Part shown: positions 36,853 through 46,882 of the stretch, piece by piece | How the letters are laid out: each line of letters starts with the position of its first letter | How positions within the stretch are numbered: position 1 is the stretch's first letter | From: Shewanella benthica KT99 | GTDB lineage: Bacteria; Pseudomonadota; Gammaproteobacteria; Enterobacterales; Shewanellaceae | Direction of reading: 5' to 3' | Length of the DNA: 64,000 nt | Assembly (NCBI RefSeq): GCF_000172075.1 | Contig: NZ_ABIC01000013.1 | Location: 1-64,000 of the forward strand | Position numbers and translations under genes: made by a program | The notes under the pieces: model-generated | The model's database searches: none | Seen by the model: the letters and a program-made list of their open reading frames with translations, nothing else | What the model was told of the DNA's origin: nothing

Positions 36853-38367
36853 ATGTGTGGTATCGTCGGAATAGTTGGCCGGTCATCGGTTAATCAGCCT
36901 ATCTATGATGCACTAACCGTACTCCAGCATCGCGGACAAGATGCTGCAGGTATCGTGACTGTTGATGGGAATGCGTTTAGATTACGTAAGGCCAATGGTC
37001 TGGTTAAAGACGTATTTGAAGTGAAACATATGCAACGCCTGCAAGGTAACATAGGTATCGGTCATGTCCGTTACCCCACCGCAGGCAGCTCGAGTGCATC
37101 TGAGGCGCAACCTTTCTACGTAAACTCGCCATTTGGTATTTCATTAGCCCATAACGGCAACTTGACCAATACCGTAGAGTTACACAAGCGTCTGCGCAAG
37201 CAGCGCCGTCATGTGAACACCACCTCTGACTCTGAAGTCTTGTTAAACCTGTTGGCCGATGAGCTTCAGCAGTGTACCAACGAGAGTTTAAGCGCCGATG
37301 AAGTGTTCGATGCGGTTGCTAATGTGCACACCTTGATTCGTGGTGCCTACGCCGTCGTTGCCTTGATCATAGGTCAAGGCATGGTCGCTTTTCGTGACCC
37401 ATTCGGTATTCGTCCTCTGGTACTGGGTAAGCAAGAGACCGAGAACGGCGTCGAATATATGGTTGCCTCCGAGAGTGTGGCGCTCGATTCGGTTGGCTTC
37501 ACACTGATGCGAGATATCGCGCCGGGCGAAGCCGTGTATATTACTCAAGATGGTGAGCTATACACACGTCAGTGCGCTAAAGATCCCGTCTACGCACCTT
37601 GTTTATTCGAATTCGTTTACTTCGCACGTCCCGACTCAACCATAGATAAAGTCTCTGTCTACGGTAGTCGGGTGAACATGGGCGCTAAGCTAGGTGAGAA
37701 GATTAAGCGTGAATGGGAAGATCATGATATAGATGTGATTATCCCCATTCCGGAAACGTCATGTGACACTGCGTTAGAGATAGCGCGTCACTTGGATCTT
37801 CCATATCGCCAAGGTTTCGTTAAAAACCGTTATATTGGCCGTACTTTTATCATGCCTGGTCAGCAGGAGCGTAAGAAGTCGGTACGTCGTAAACTCAATG
37901 CCATAGGTGTCGAGTTTAAGGGCAAGAATGTCTTGTTGGTCGATGACTCTGTGGTACGTGGTACGACTTCAGAGCAGATCATTCAGATGGCTCGTGAAGC
38001 CGGCGCTAACAAGGTGTATTTTGCTTCTGCAGCACCGGAAATTCGCTTTCCTAACGTCTATGGGATCGATATGCCAACGGCGAGTGAGTTGATTGCTCAT
38101 GGTCGTGATGTCGAAGAGATCAGTAAGATGATTGGTGCCGATGGCATGATCTTCCAGGATCTTGACGATCTGATTGATGCGGTTCGCATGGAAAACCCTG
38201 AGATTAAGCGTTTCGAGACCTCGGTATTCGATGGCAATTACATCACTAACGATGTGGATCAGAATTATCTGGATCACATCACTCAGTTACGTAATGATGA
38301 TGCTAAAGCTAATCGCAACCAAGATATCGGCACTAACTTAGAGCTTCATAACGTTTGTCATCCATAA
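36853..38367 (+). CDS. purF: Amidophosphoribosyltransferase
   Basis: A 504-residue first enzyme of purine synthesis, transferring glutamine amide nitrogen to PRPP. The catalytic Cys2 follows Met1 (MCGIVGIVG), and the PRPP loop [14 protein letters not shown] is intact. It probably follows cvpA in an operon. I looked for a PurR box upstream and did not find a convincing one. Confidence 0.96.
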   Translation: MCGIVGIVGRSSVNQPIYDALTVLQHRGQDAAGIVTVDGNAFRLRKANGLVKDVFEVKHMQRLQGNIGIGHVRYPTAGSSSASEAQPFYVNSPFGISLAHNGNLTNTVELHKRLRKQRRHVNTTSDSEVLLNLLADELQQCTNESLSADEVFDAVANVHTLIRGAYAVVALIIGQGMVAFRDPFGIRPLVLGKQETENGVEYMVASESVALDSVGFTLMRDIAPGEAVYITQDGELYTRQCAKDPVYAPCLFEFVYFARPDSTIDKVSVYGSRVNMGAKLGEKIKREWEDHDIDVIIPIPETSCDTALEIARHLDLPYRQGFVKNRYIGRTFIMPGQQERKKSVRRKLNAIGVEFKGKNVLLVDDSVVRGTTSEQIIQMAREAGANKVYFASAAPEIRFPNVYGIDMPTASELIAHGRDVEEISKMIGADGMIFQDLDDLIDAVRMENPEIKRFETSVFDGNYITNDVDQNYLDHITQLRNDDAKANRNQDIGTNLELHNVCHP

Positions 38368-38397
38368 ACACTCGCTTAACTGCGAGTGTCTTCTTAG
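38367..38397 (+). terminator. Rho-independent terminator of purF
   Basis: ACACTCGC-TTAACT-GCGAGTGT followed by CTTCTT. The T-run is weak, but the position is right after the stop. Confidence 0.7.
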
Positions 38398-38420
38398 GGA
38401 AGGCGAGTTAACGTGTAGAA

Positions 38421-38455
38421 AGCCGACATATCAAGTTTGAGTGTCGGTTTTTTTA
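38421..38455 (+). terminator. Second terminator-like hairpin
   Basis: CCGACA with a long loop and TGTCGG, followed by a run of seven T. It backs up the purF terminator. Confidence 0.7.
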
Positions 38456-38480
38456 TGGTTCAAATTTGGGGGGAATGAAG

Positions 38481-39401
38481 ATGGCACAGGAAAATAGATA
38501 TCCAATCGGCATCACGGGTCAGCAATGGGGCGAGGCGGAAAAGGCACTCTGGTTAACTAAGCAGACGATTAAGCGCTCCTATCAAGCAGAGGTGGCCGCG
38601 AAAATTGCGCCACTTGCCGAGCACTTTCAAGTCGAGCAGTATGGCGCCTTGTCTTATCACCCCAGCGAATACCCCCTGTTTGTGGTCAAGTCTAGGCAGT
38701 GGAGTGAAGATAAGCCGACTGTGTTAGTCACGGGCGGGGTTCACGGCTATGAAACAAGTGGCGTACAAGGGGCGATACGTTTCTTGGAAACCAAGGCTAA
38801 GGCGTACGAGGACAGGTTTAATATCCTGGTAGCCCCTTGCGTCAGCCCCTGGGGATATGAAACCATCAACCGCTGGAATCCCAATGCCCTAGACCCTAAT
38901 CGCTCATTCTATCGAGACAGTCCTGCCGAAGAGTCGGCGGCCTTGATGGCGTATATTGCAGATTTAGGCATTGATATCACCGTGCATATCGATCTACATG
39001 AAACCACAGATACAGATAACTCAGCGTTCAGGCCTGCCTTAGCGGCCAGAGATGCGGTGGAGCATAGCAATTGGAATATCCCCGATGGTTTTTATCTGGT
39101 GGGCAACACTGAGCTGCCGGCCGAGGCGTTTCAAACTGCAATTATCGAGTCGGTGGAGAAGGTTACCCACATAGCCCCAGCCGATGATGTTGGTAAGCTT
39201 ATCGGTGTCGCCCTGTCTCAGTTTGGCGTAATCAACTATGCCACTAAGGCTCTGGGACTGTGTATTGGCTTTAGTGACAGCATCTATGCCACCACGACAG
39301 AAGTGTACCCGGATAGCCCTAAGGTCGATGATGAAAATTGTATTTTAGCGCAGGTAGCGGCAATCACAGCTGGATTGGATTATATCTTGCCACTTTCTTA
39401 A
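38481..39401 (+). CDS. M14-family zinc carboxypeptidase/deacylase
   Basis: A 306-residue cytoplasmic zinc enzyme. The zinc and catalytic motifs of the M14/aspartoacylase superfamily are visible: GGVHGYETSG (zinc His and Glu), NPNALDPNRSF (substrate Arg) and HIDLHE (zinc His). It is closest to the small bacterial M14 group rather than to AstE. Of several possible starts, ATG 38481 is favoured, with GGGGGGA about 8 bases before it. Substrate unknown. Confidence 0.72.
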   Translation: MAQENRYPIGITGQQWGEAEKALWLTKQTIKRSYQAEVAAKIAPLAEHFQVEQYGALSYHPSEYPLFVVKSRQWSEDKPTVLVTGGVHGYETSGVQGAIRFLETKAKAYEDRFNILVAPCVSPWGYETINRWNPNALDPNRSFYRDSPAEESAALMAYIADLGIDITVHIDLHETTDTDNSAFRPALAARDAVEHSNWNIPDGFYLVGNTELPAEAFQTAIIESVEKVTHIAPADDVGKLIGVALSQFGVINYATKALGLCIGFSDSIYATTTEVYPDSPKVDDENCILAQVAAITAGLDYILPLS

Positions 39402-39403
39402 TC

Positions 39404-39423
39404 GTTAAATGATAATCATTCTC
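39404..39423. promoter_or_regulatory. Fur-box-like palindrome before topB
   Basis: AAATGATAATCATTCTC contains the core AATGATAATCATT and matches 15 of 19 positions of the classic Fur consensus. It lies about 130 bases before topB and just after the M14 gene. Confidence 0.6.
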
Positions 39424-39549
39424 AAGTGAATTTACACAATAACCAGGTTTTGTTGGCTATAGTTGGGAGTTATTACCCGCTGTGATTGCAGCTAGTGTCG
39501 CTTTAGGCTAAAGTTACTGGTAATTTGTACAGTAGTTTGAGTTCCCGTT

Positions 39550-41499
39550 ATGATTCTTTATATTGCAGAAAAACCTTCCCTCGGCCGAGCCATCGCCGAT
39601 GTGCTGCCTAAGCCCCATAAAAAGGGTGACGGTCATATCATGGCGGCGAACGGTGATTGTGTTTCCTGGTGTATCGGTCATCTGTTGGAGCAGGCCGAGC
39701 CCGATAGTTACGATGCCGCATACAAGTCGTGGAAGTTTGAACATCTGCCTATCATTCCCGAAAAGTGGAAGATGAAGCCTAAACCTAAGACCCGCAGTCA
39801 ATTGACCGTGCTTAGGGGCTTAGTCAAAAAAGCCACTCAACTGGTTAATGCCGGCGATCCTGACCGGGAGGGCCAGCTGTTAGTCGACGAGGTGATCTCT
39901 CATTTTGGCGTCAAGGGCGATAAGCTTAACCAGACACTGCGTCTGCTGATCAGCGATCTCAACCCCAAAGCGGTGAAACGTGCACTGGGTCAGATGCGCA
40001 GTAACCGCGAATTTATTCCCCTGTCTACTTCTGCCTTAGCCCGTTCTCGTGCCGATTGGCTCTATGGTATGAACATGACCAGGGCCTACACTCTACAAGG
40101 GCGTAAGGTAGGTTATCAGGGCGTGTTATCAGTAGGGCGAGTGCAGACTCCCTTGCTAGGTTTAGTGGTTCGCCGGGATGAAGAGATAGCTAAGTTTGTT
40201 TCTAAGTCTTTCTATGAGGTTCTGGCCAAGCTGACGACAGAGAAAAATGAGGCGTTTACCGTTAAGTGGCAGCCCAGTGAAGCCTGCCAACCTTATATGG
40301 ATGAAGAAGGCAGAGTCTTGTCTAAAGGGCTGGCGCAGAATGTTGCCGGTCGCATCAGTGATAAACCGGCACAAGTCACTCAGGTTATTGCCAAAGATAA
40401 GCAGCAAAATGCGCCTCTACCTTATAGTCTGTCTTCGCTGCAGATCGATGCAGCCAAGCGATATGGCATGAGCGCCAAAGAGGTGCTCGACACCTGTCAG
40501 ACGCTTTATGAGCGACACAAGTTGATCACTTATCCCAGATCCGACAGTCGTTACTTGCCGGCGGAGCAGTTTGCCCAAGCCCCTCAAGTCATAGCTGCGG
40601 TGCTATCAGGGGCTGGTGAGTTAGTCGAAAAAAGTGATAAGCCAGATCCTAAGATTAAATCTAAGGCCTGGAACGACAGCAAGGTCGATGCTCACCATGC
40701 CATTATACCCACAGAAAAAAGAGCCAATCTCTCCAGTCTGAGTGCTCGGGAAAAACAGATTTACCTGCAAGTGGCGCGTCAATATCTTGCCCAGTTCTAT
40801 CCGCCTTACCTCTATAGCGAAACTGAAGTTCATGTGTTGATCGAGGGCGGTCACTTCAAGACCAAGGCAAAGCAGGAAAGGGCGCAGGGGTGGAAGCAGC
40901 TATTTACGCGAAATAAGTCTGGTAACGCAAATAGCGCGAGCACTGGCCAGGAAGACGATGATGAGTCACAGCAGAAGTTGCCAGCGCTGAAGAAGGGTCA
41001 GTCTTTGCATTCCGGGACTGGCGAGCTAATCGAGAAACAGACCCAGCCAGCAAAACATTTTACCGATGCCACTCTGCTTGGCGCGATGACAGGGATTAAT
41101 CGCTATGTAACGGATCCCGAGATCCGCAAGATATTGAAAGATACGGATGGACTGGGCACCGAAGCGACCCGAGCCGGCATCATAGAATTACTGTTTAAGC
41201 GCACCTTCCTCAGCAGGCAAGGAAAAACCATTATCTCCACCGAGGTCGGCAGGGGGCTGATCAACAGTCTACCTTTGAGTGCCACTACGCCGGATATGAC
41301 CGCGTTGTGGGAGAGTAATCTCGATGCCATCAGTCGCAAGGAAGCTAACTATCAAAGTTTTATGACGCCACTCATCGACTCGCTTAGCCACTTGATCACT
41401 CAGGCTGGCTCGCAGCTGCCGACAGCCTTAAAAGGGGTCAAAGCGCCTAAGAGCAGCTTTAACAAGCGTCGCTACACGAAGAAGAAAGCCAAGAGTTAA
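39550..41499 (+). CDS. topB: DNA topoisomerase III
   Basis: A 649-residue type IA topoisomerase that decatenates DNA through single-strand passage. The N-terminal TOPRIM motif (YIAEKPSLGRAIADVLP), the acidic DPDREGQLL and the active-site Tyr328 in ITYPRSDSRYLP are present. The C-terminal tail is basic (KRRYTKKKAKS) and could bind DNA. The start ATG at 39550 opens the family N-terminus. A Fur-like box lies upstream. Confidence 0.95.
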   Translation: MILYIAEKPSLGRAIADVLPKPHKKGDGHIMAANGDCVSWCIGHLLEQAEPDSYDAAYKSWKFEHLPIIPEKWKMKPKPKTRSQLTVLRGLVKKATQLVNAGDPDREGQLLVDEVISHFGVKGDKLNQTLRLLISDLNPKAVKRALGQMRSNREFIPLSTSALARSRADWLYGMNMTRAYTLQGRKVGYQGVLSVGRVQTPLLGLVVRRDEEIAKFVSKSFYEVLAKLTTEKNEAFTVKWQPSEACQPYMDEEGRVLSKGLAQNVAGRISDKPAQVTQVIAKDKQQNAPLPYSLSSLQIDAAKRYGMSAKEVLDTCQTLYERHKLITYPRSDSRYLPAEQFAQAPQVIAAVLSGAGELVEKSDKPDPKIKSKAWNDSKVDAHHAIIPTEKRANLSSLSAREKQIYLQVARQYLAQFYPPYLYSETEVHVLIEGGHFKTKAKQERAQGWKQLFTRNKSGNANSASTGQEDDDESQQKLPALKKGQSLHSGTGELIEKQTQPAKHFTDATLLGAMTGINRYVTDPEIRKILKDTDGLGTEATRAGIIELLFKRTFLSRQGKTIISTEVGRGLINSLPLSATTPDMTALWESNLDAISRKEANYQSFMTPLIDSLSHLITQAGSQLPTALKGVKAPKSSFNKRRYTKKKAKS

Positions 41500-41516
41500 T
41501 CATAGGTATTAATCAA

Positions 41517-41650
41517 TTACAGGATGAAGGTGGATACCTGAGAGCTGAGATCGTTGGCACGCTCTTTCAGTTTCTTGGCTTGTGATAAGTCAGCCATCGC
41601 CGCTAGGGTTATCTCATCGGTGACATCTTTAATCGCGACGGTATTTTGGG
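41517..41650 (-). pseudogene. Remnant of a methyl-accepting chemotaxis protein, C-terminal tail
   Basis: The minus-strand frame ends with a stop at 41517 and reads EITQNTVAIKDVTDEI ... NDLSSQVSTFIL, similar to the end of a chemoreceptor signalling domain. There is no start, and it directly abuts the stop of the DUF4250 gene. It is a gene tail without the rest. Confidence 0.5.
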
Positions 41651-41845
41651 TTATTTCATCTCTCGGTATCGATTACTGACTGAGTCGTAAGTGAAGCCCG
41701 CATCACTCAGTTTCTTCTCAAGCTGATCACCGGGAATATCCAGATCATAAAAAAGAGCCTGCTTATCTTCACAGGTGAGACGCAAGTGCTCATTGACTAT
41801 GCCGATCAAGATATCACTGCTTAAGTTTGTTAAATGGTAATCCAT
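41651..41845 (-). CDS. DUF4250-like small protein
   Basis: A 64-residue protein with the short DUF4250 pattern (SSDILIGIVNEHLR, then LFYDLDIPGDQLEKKL). Function unknown. GAAGAGCG precedes the ATG. It is convergent with topB. Confidence 0.65.
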   Translation of the reverse strand: MDYHLTNLSSDILIGIVNEHLRLTCEDKQALFYDLDIPGDQLEKKLSDAGFTYDSVSNRYREMK

Positions 41846-42028
41846 CGCTCTTCATCCCGTTAGTATGTGACCTTTCTTCTTTAGGTTTAGTCTAGTTAAG
41901 CTAGGCTTGCCATTCACCGTTCAGCAAAAGCTTTTAAACATCGAGAAAACGCCTGGGTATACAGCGTGTCTCCTACGGCACTCAGCAGGCTAAATCTTAA
42001 TCCAGGACATCGGCGCACTTTTGGATGA

Positions 42029-42265
42029 TTCAGTGAGTTTGCCTCTAATCGAGCTAAGCCACTACTTGCTCTTTACCATAAAGATCCAAAAACCATTGAG
42101 ATTCGCTTCGATGTTTATCTTGCTTTCGATGAGTCGGTATCTCAATGGAGGCGTGAAATGTTGCGTTGTCGTCAATCCCTGCACACACGCAACTTATTGA
42201 CTCGAAATTATGGCTTCGATGATCGAATATTACCCGTAAATGCCGAAATAGCGGCTGAGCTATAA
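42029..42265 (+). pseudogene. Orphan C-terminal gene fragment
   Basis: An open frame of 78 codons with no early start (its only ATG comes 45 codons in), ending IAAEL-stop. The reading FDVYLAFDESVSQWRREMLR ... NYGFDDRILPVN looks like real protein with normal codon use, but I do not recognise the family. The remainder of the 41846-42371 gap holds nothing else. Confidence 0.35.
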
Positions 42266-42371
42266 ATTGACCGCTCTTCTCTCCATTCACGCAAGATTGT
42301 TTATAGACTGACTAGCTGTCATTATTTGTGGATTGAATGTTTAACTGACAATCAAACTTTAAAGAGGTCAC

Positions 42372-43313
42372 ATGCTAGAAAATATAAACCGCTTTTTCCC
42401 TATCTTTGCACTACTCGGTGCTACAACGGCTTATTTTATGCCGCAGTGGTTTATCGAGCTTAAATTCTTAATCGTGCCTCTGCTGATCATTATCATGCTT
42501 TCTATGGGCTTAACCCTTAGCTTAGATGATTTTTCTAGGGCGCTTAAGCAGAAGCGCGCCGTGTTGGTTGGTCTCATTCTGCAATTTAGTATCATGCCTA
42601 CCAGTGCACTGCTTATCAGTTTAGCCCTAGGCTTAGATCGTGACCTGATCATAGGTATGGTGCTGGTAGGTAGCGTGGCTGGTGGCACTGCTTCAAACGT
42701 GGTCTGTTATCTGGCAAAAGGCGATGTGGCATTGTCGATCACCATGACCGCACTTTCCACCTTGGCAGGCGTGTTACTCACCCCATTGATTATTAACCTG
42801 CTCTTGGGGCAGATGATAGATATTCCACTGTCGGCAATGCTGATAAGCTTGGTCAAAATTGTGCTTATGCCAGTGGCGGTTGGTGTGTTAATTAACCACT
42901 TCTTTCGCTCTGTGATCAGTAAAATTACGCCGCTACTGCCTCTGGTGTCGATACTGGCCATTGTTATGGCAATCACCATTATCGTGGCATTGAATGCGGC
43001 TCAGTTCGATAAGGTAGGCCCAATTATCTTAGTCGCTGTAGTGTTACATAACAGCCTAGGACTCATACTGGGTTATACCTGTTGTCGTTTATTAGGGTTC
43101 AGCCACAAGGTCTGCAAGACCATCTCTATCGAGGTTGGTCTGCAAAACTCCGGCCTGGCCACGGCGTTATGTATCAAGTTTTTCAGTCCCGCATCGGCGC
43201 TACCTGCTGCGATATTTTCTATCTGGCATAACTTGTCTGGCGCCTTATTAGCGGGGTATTGGTCGAGGGAACAGCAGAAAAATCTTAAACAGGATTATGT
43301 GGCTGATAAATAG
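42372..43313 (+). CDS. Bile acid:sodium symporter (BASS) family transporter
   Basis: A 313-residue inner-membrane protein with about 9-10 hydrophobic helices of the BASS/SBF family. The segments LSMGLTLSLDDF, GSVAGGTASNVVCYLAKG and VGLQNSGLATAL are family landmarks that form the crossed-helix sodium site. The substrate is probably a carboxylate such as pantoate or an organic acid, but cannot be fixed. Confidence 0.85.
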   Translation: MLENINRFFPIFALLGATTAYFMPQWFIELKFLIVPLLIIIMLSMGLTLSLDDFSRALKQKRAVLVGLILQFSIMPTSALLISLALGLDRDLIIGMVLVGSVAGGTASNVVCYLAKGDVALSITMTALSTLAGVLLTPLIINLLLGQMIDIPLSAMLISLVKIVLMPVAVGVLINHFFRSVISKITPLLPLVSILAIVMAITIIVALNAAQFDKVGPIILVAVVLHNSLGLILGYTCCRLLGFSHKVCKTISIEVGLQNSGLATALCIKFFSPASALPAAIFSIWHNLSGALLAGYWSREQQKNLKQDYVADK

Positions 43314-43361
43314 AGCCAGAACAGTATTCACGCTTATATTTTGTTTTAAAGGAGTTCGTTA

Positions 43362-44267
43362 ATGGCACACGATCATAGCGCAGCGGGACACTCTCATGGC
43401 TCGGGGAATCAAAGGGCAGTTGGTATCGCGGCGATTCTAACTGGCGGCTTTATGATTGCCGAAGTAGTGGGTGGCGTATTGTCGGGGTCGCTGGCCCTGA
43501 TAGCCGATGCGGGTCATATGCTGACAGATTTCGTCGCCTTGAGCTTGGCCTGGTTTGCCTTTCATTTAGCCAAGCGTCCCGCGTCTTGGCAAACTACTTA
43601 TGGCTTCGATCGTTTTTCGGTATTGGCAGCCTTGGTCAATGGCCTGTCTCTTTTTCTGATCGCCGCATGGATCTGTTTTGAAGCCTTTAAGCGACTTAAC
43701 GAGCCGGTAGAAGTCCTCGGTGGGACTATGCTTTTGATTGCTGTCGCTGGTCTAATTGTTAATATTCTCGCTTTTTGGATCTTGACCCGAGGCGAGAAGG
43801 ATAACCTGAATATCAAGGCGGCAATCTTACATGTTGCAGGAGACTTACTTGGATCTGTCGGCGCAATCATTGCCTCATTAGTCATTATCTATACTGGCTG
43901 GACGCCCATAGATCCTATTCTCTCAGTGTTTGTTGCGATCATCATTTTACGTTCAGCCTGGCACGTAGTGCGTGAGAGTGGACATATTCTGTTGGAAGGT
44001 GCGCCACGGGGATTCGACCGACGTAAGCTTATCGAAGACTTGGAAGCTGAACTCTCAGACGTGATTAAGGTTCACCACGTTCATGCCTGGTCTATCACTC
44101 AGGAGCGACCCATGATCACCCTCGAAGTTGATGTCAACGAAGATGCAGACATAGGCCAGATAAAAATGGCGGTAAAAAAATTACTGCAGCAGCGCTTCGC
44201 AATAGCGCACTCAACCGTTGAAATAAATCAGTACTGTCAGCAGCAGGAGTCTGATCTCAAGGACTAA
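43362..44267 (+). CDS. Cation diffusion facilitator (zinc/cobalt exporter)
   Basis: A 301-residue CDF exporter with His-rich N-terminus (HDHSAAGHSHGSG), six membrane helices, the zinc-site HxxxD pairs (DAGHMLTD, HVAGDLLGS) and a C-terminal cytoplasmic domain (VHHVHAWSI). It is closest to the ZitB/CzcD type, which exports Zn2+ against protons. The start follows GGAGTTC. Confidence 0.9.
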   Translation: MAHDHSAAGHSHGSGNQRAVGIAAILTGGFMIAEVVGGVLSGSLALIADAGHMLTDFVALSLAWFAFHLAKRPASWQTTYGFDRFSVLAALVNGLSLFLIAAWICFEAFKRLNEPVEVLGGTMLLIAVAGLIVNILAFWILTRGEKDNLNIKAAILHVAGDLLGSVGAIIASLVIIYTGWTPIDPILSVFVAIIILRSAWHVVRESGHILLEGAPRGFDRRKLIEDLEAELSDVIKVHHVHAWSITQERPMITLEVDVNEDADIGQIKMAVKKLLQQRFAIAHSTVEINQYCQQQESDLKD

Positions 44268-44341
44268 CACAGTAACCATGCTGAAGAATGTTTTATATGG
44301 GATCTTGGCATGATTGGCTATGTATTACCGGCCGTGATTTA

Positions 44342-44398
44342 GTGACTGCTATTAAGAGACTGTTATTAAGTAACTGTTATTAAGTAACTGTTATTCAG
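44342..44398. repeat. Tandem 14-15-bp repeat
   Basis: Four units of the type (G)ACTGTTATTAAGTA, between the CDF gene and the next ORF. A simple tandem repeat. Confidence 0.7.
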
Positions 44399-44445
44399 TG
44401 GCAGGGCTTAAGGAGAGGGACTGCACAAGATGAGTCGATACCTTA

Positions 44446-44739
44446 GTGGTTGATAATACTGAAAAGATGACATTCATTATGCCGGGACAAGCCGATGTTT
44501 TAGTAGGGCGTCAGGCATTTCGCTCAGCGTTGGATGGTCTTGGGGATATTCTCCCACCAGGTTTTGAAATCACTGGTTTGCGTCAAATAGAGGGGGAGAG
44601 TGAAGTCGTCTCCATTGTTGAGTGGAAGTCCAATAACGTGGCAAGCTCTCAGCTTGCGGTCTTATTCAAGTTCGATGGAAATAAAATTTTTGAGGAGCGA
44701 TGGTTCGTCGACATTGAGCAATGGAAAGGGGCTTTTTGA
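44446..44739 (+). pseudogene. SnoaL/NTF2-like protein, probably N-terminally truncated
   Basis: 97 residues from a GTG at 44446, starting inside what looks like an NTF2/SnoaL fold (FIMPGQADVLVGRQAFRSAL ... EERWFVDIEQWKG). A good AAGGAGAGG site and ATG at 44430 lie just upstream but in another frame that stops after seven codons. I therefore suspect a frameshifted or truncated gene. Confidence 0.4.
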
Positions 44740-44884
44740 GTTAGCTTCGAATGAGGTTCACTTGGTTAGTTCACTAACACGAAAATAGCCTAATAAACGC
44801 TATGAAGCGTCTAGCGCGTACTCAATAACTTGGTGATCTGCTACACTGCTTTTGGTTATTTTTTTAATTTAAGATCAATTTGTT

Positions 44885-45697
44885 ATGCAGCGCCCACCAC
44901 TACGTCAAGCCAAAACCATCGATAACGTTTTTAATAGTGCCTATTGGCACCTTGGCCAGCAAGATTTTACCATTAATGAAATTCGCACCAAGCTTGAGCG
45001 TAAAACAGAAAACCAAGAATGGATTGAGACAGTACTCGCCAAACTCATAGAAAACGGTTACTTAAAAAATGACTATGACTTTGCAGTACGCTTTTGCGAG
45101 CTGTCCTTTAGTCATGAACTCGGTGCAGGCGCGATAAAACGTAAGTTGCAACGGCGCGGCGTACCCGTTACCGAGATAGATACTGCGATAGAGCGAGTGA
45201 CGGACGAGCAAAACGTCGATGCCTTTGCGATGGCTACATCTAGGCTGCTAAGCCGATTCGTTAACTTTTATGGCACCAACAGAGAAAAAGTCTATGCCCA
45301 GATGACCACAAGAGGTTTTTCTCGTGTAGAAATTGATCACGCATTATCACAACATCCACAACGTGAAACACTGCGCAGTAAATTAGCCGTAAAAGCAGAC
45401 AAAGCCGACTTAACAACTGAAATAATCAAACTGTTCAACAAAGGCAAAGGCGAAACCCTCATCCTGCAGGAACTAAAACAGCGACTGATTGATGTGAGCG
45501 ACTTTGAAGATACCCTGTATCAATTAACACTTACAGAAAATGTCGATTTTTATCAAAGCTGCAAAAATGAGCTGGCTAAAAAGCGCTATGACCTATCGGA
45601 CTATAAAGAAAAGTCGAAAGCGTATGCGTATTTATCCCGTAAAGGGTTCGGCAGTGATGAAATAAAAGAGGCCATGAATCCGGATGATGACATCTAG
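44885..45697 (+). CDS. RecX-family protein (large variant)
   Basis: A 270-residue protein of the RecX type, built of three-helix repeats that bind along RecA filaments. Typical RecX has about 150 residues; this one has extra repeats (SAYWHLGQQDFTINEIRTKL, LLSRFVNFYGTNREKVYAQM, KAYAYLSRKGFGSDEIKEAM). It is not next to recA, so it is a paralogue or distant relative whose effect on RecA is uncertain. Confidence 0.75.
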   Translation: MQRPPLRQAKTIDNVFNSAYWHLGQQDFTINEIRTKLERKTENQEWIETVLAKLIENGYLKNDYDFAVRFCELSFSHELGAGAIKRKLQRRGVPVTEIDTAIERVTDEQNVDAFAMATSRLLSRFVNFYGTNREKVYAQMTTRGFSRVEIDHALSQHPQRETLRSKLAVKADKADLTTEIIKLFNKGKGETLILQELKQRLIDVSDFEDTLYQLTLTENVDFYQSCKNELAKKRYDLSDYKEKSKAYAYLSRKGFGSDEIKEAMNPDDDI

Positions 45698-45844
45698 GAA
45701 GAAATCACTGAGACACCAGATTGGTCACTTGAAATATTCTAAAAAGTGATAGATTCGTGATGTCACTACACCTCTAGGCACTAAAAATGATGGCAAATAA
45801 ACTTAACATTGCCGCGTCTCACCTAACGCGATACGCTCTCTGAT

Positions 45845-46081
45845 ATGAATGACATATTACTAATAATTATCACTATCGCTGCAGGATTTTTAGGCTTCGG
45901 CGCGCTAATCCTTGGAGCTCTTGGTCTTTATTCCGTTGCCGAGCAAAAAGGTGTCCTAGGCATATCAATATATATCGCTTGCTGGTTGTTTCTAGGACCC
46001 TTAATAGCGACGGTATCGGTAATTGTGGGTCTATATCTATTGTTTCAACTCGTAAAAGGTTCTAGAGCAAGTGCCACCTAG
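45845..46081 (+). CDS. Small two-helix membrane protein
   Basis: 78 residues with two strongly hydrophobic segments (about 4-27 and 38-70) and a basic C-terminus. No family recognised. The ATG has no strong ribosome site. It has its own gap on both sides. Confidence 0.5.
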   Translation: MNDILLIIITIAAGFLGFGALILGALGLYSVAEQKGVLGISIYIACWLFLGPLIATVSVIVGLYLLFQLVKGSRASAT

Positions 46082-46147
46082 CGCCAACTTAATGGAGTTA
46101 ATGGTGCCAGCCAGAGTCAATGGTAGTTTGAAGGTCGCTCCTTAGTT

Positions 46148-46345
46148 TGTAACCTACCGCCTAGCAGGCGAGGCATGTGCACTCTTACTTTGACAAGGGT
46201 CTGCGAAACGGTGAATATGGCGTAGCCATGAGTTTATGAACGAGAAGCATGGATGCCGAACTGGCCTTTAGATAGGATATCACTCAAGCACATCCATGTC
46301 ATCGAAGCTCGCAGCCGCATCTGCACTGGCTGTTCTACAAGAATG
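46148..46345. repeat. Intergenic repeat, third relative of the 22.5-23.0 kb elements
   Basis: It begins CGCCTAGCAGGCGAGGCATG, has ACATCCATGT in the middle and ends GCAGCCGCATCTGCA. It fills the gap before the integrase relic. Confidence 0.55.
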
Positions 46346-46386
46346 GGGTCTCTTCAATTTGAGCTTGATTGCTAGCATGCTGTAAC

Positions 46387-46866
46387 TCATTTTGCCCAAA
46401 GCGCGTTAGTGACGAATGAAACTTGAGGTAGTTTTACCTTATTCGCTCCGACCCCTTTATCATACCCACTGCCAAATAAGAATTCAATGATTAACCTATT
46501 GCGGCCAGAAAGCTGATTTAGCACCAGAGATATCTCTGATGTGGACAAGACGGTAGGTAATTGGCGTTGTTTACTGGCATAGCGAAACCCTAAATCGCCA
46601 AGATCTTGCTTTAGATGTTTTTGATACAAATACACCAATGCATTAAGCGCTACTTTTTGAGTGTTGATAGCGACATTGCGATTGATAGCGAGAAAGGTTA
46701 AAAACTGTGCCACCTCATCAGTTCCCATAGTTTCTGGATGATGTTTGTGATGAAAATTGATAAATGCCTTCATCTAATACAGATAGGATTTTTCAGTTCT
46801 AATACTGTATCCCCGCATACGCATTTCATCTCGTACTCGATTAAGAAATGGACTGTTGTTTATCAT
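46387..46866 (-). pseudogene. intI: Integron integrase (intI) relic, nonsense codon and C-terminal truncation
   Basis: Reading from ATG 46866: MINNSPFLNRVRDEMRMRGY ... SYLY-stop (TAG at 46774-46776), then MKAFINFHHKHHPETMG ... LPTVLSTSEI ... FLFGSGY. This is the N-terminal core-binding domain of an integron-type tyrosine recombinase, similar to Vibrio IntIA. The TAG replaces the Trp normally found in YxYWIK. Homology ends at about 46462; the tyrosine-recombinase catalytic domain with the R-H-R-Y residues and the integron-specific extra helix is absent. It cannot be active. Confidence 0.82.
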
Positions 46867-46882
46867 AACAATACTCACTTAG

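Noticed and set aside
44430..44453. Seven-codon leader peptide before the SnoaL-like ORF
   Set aside because: A good ribosome site but more simply explained as the old start of a frameshifted gene.
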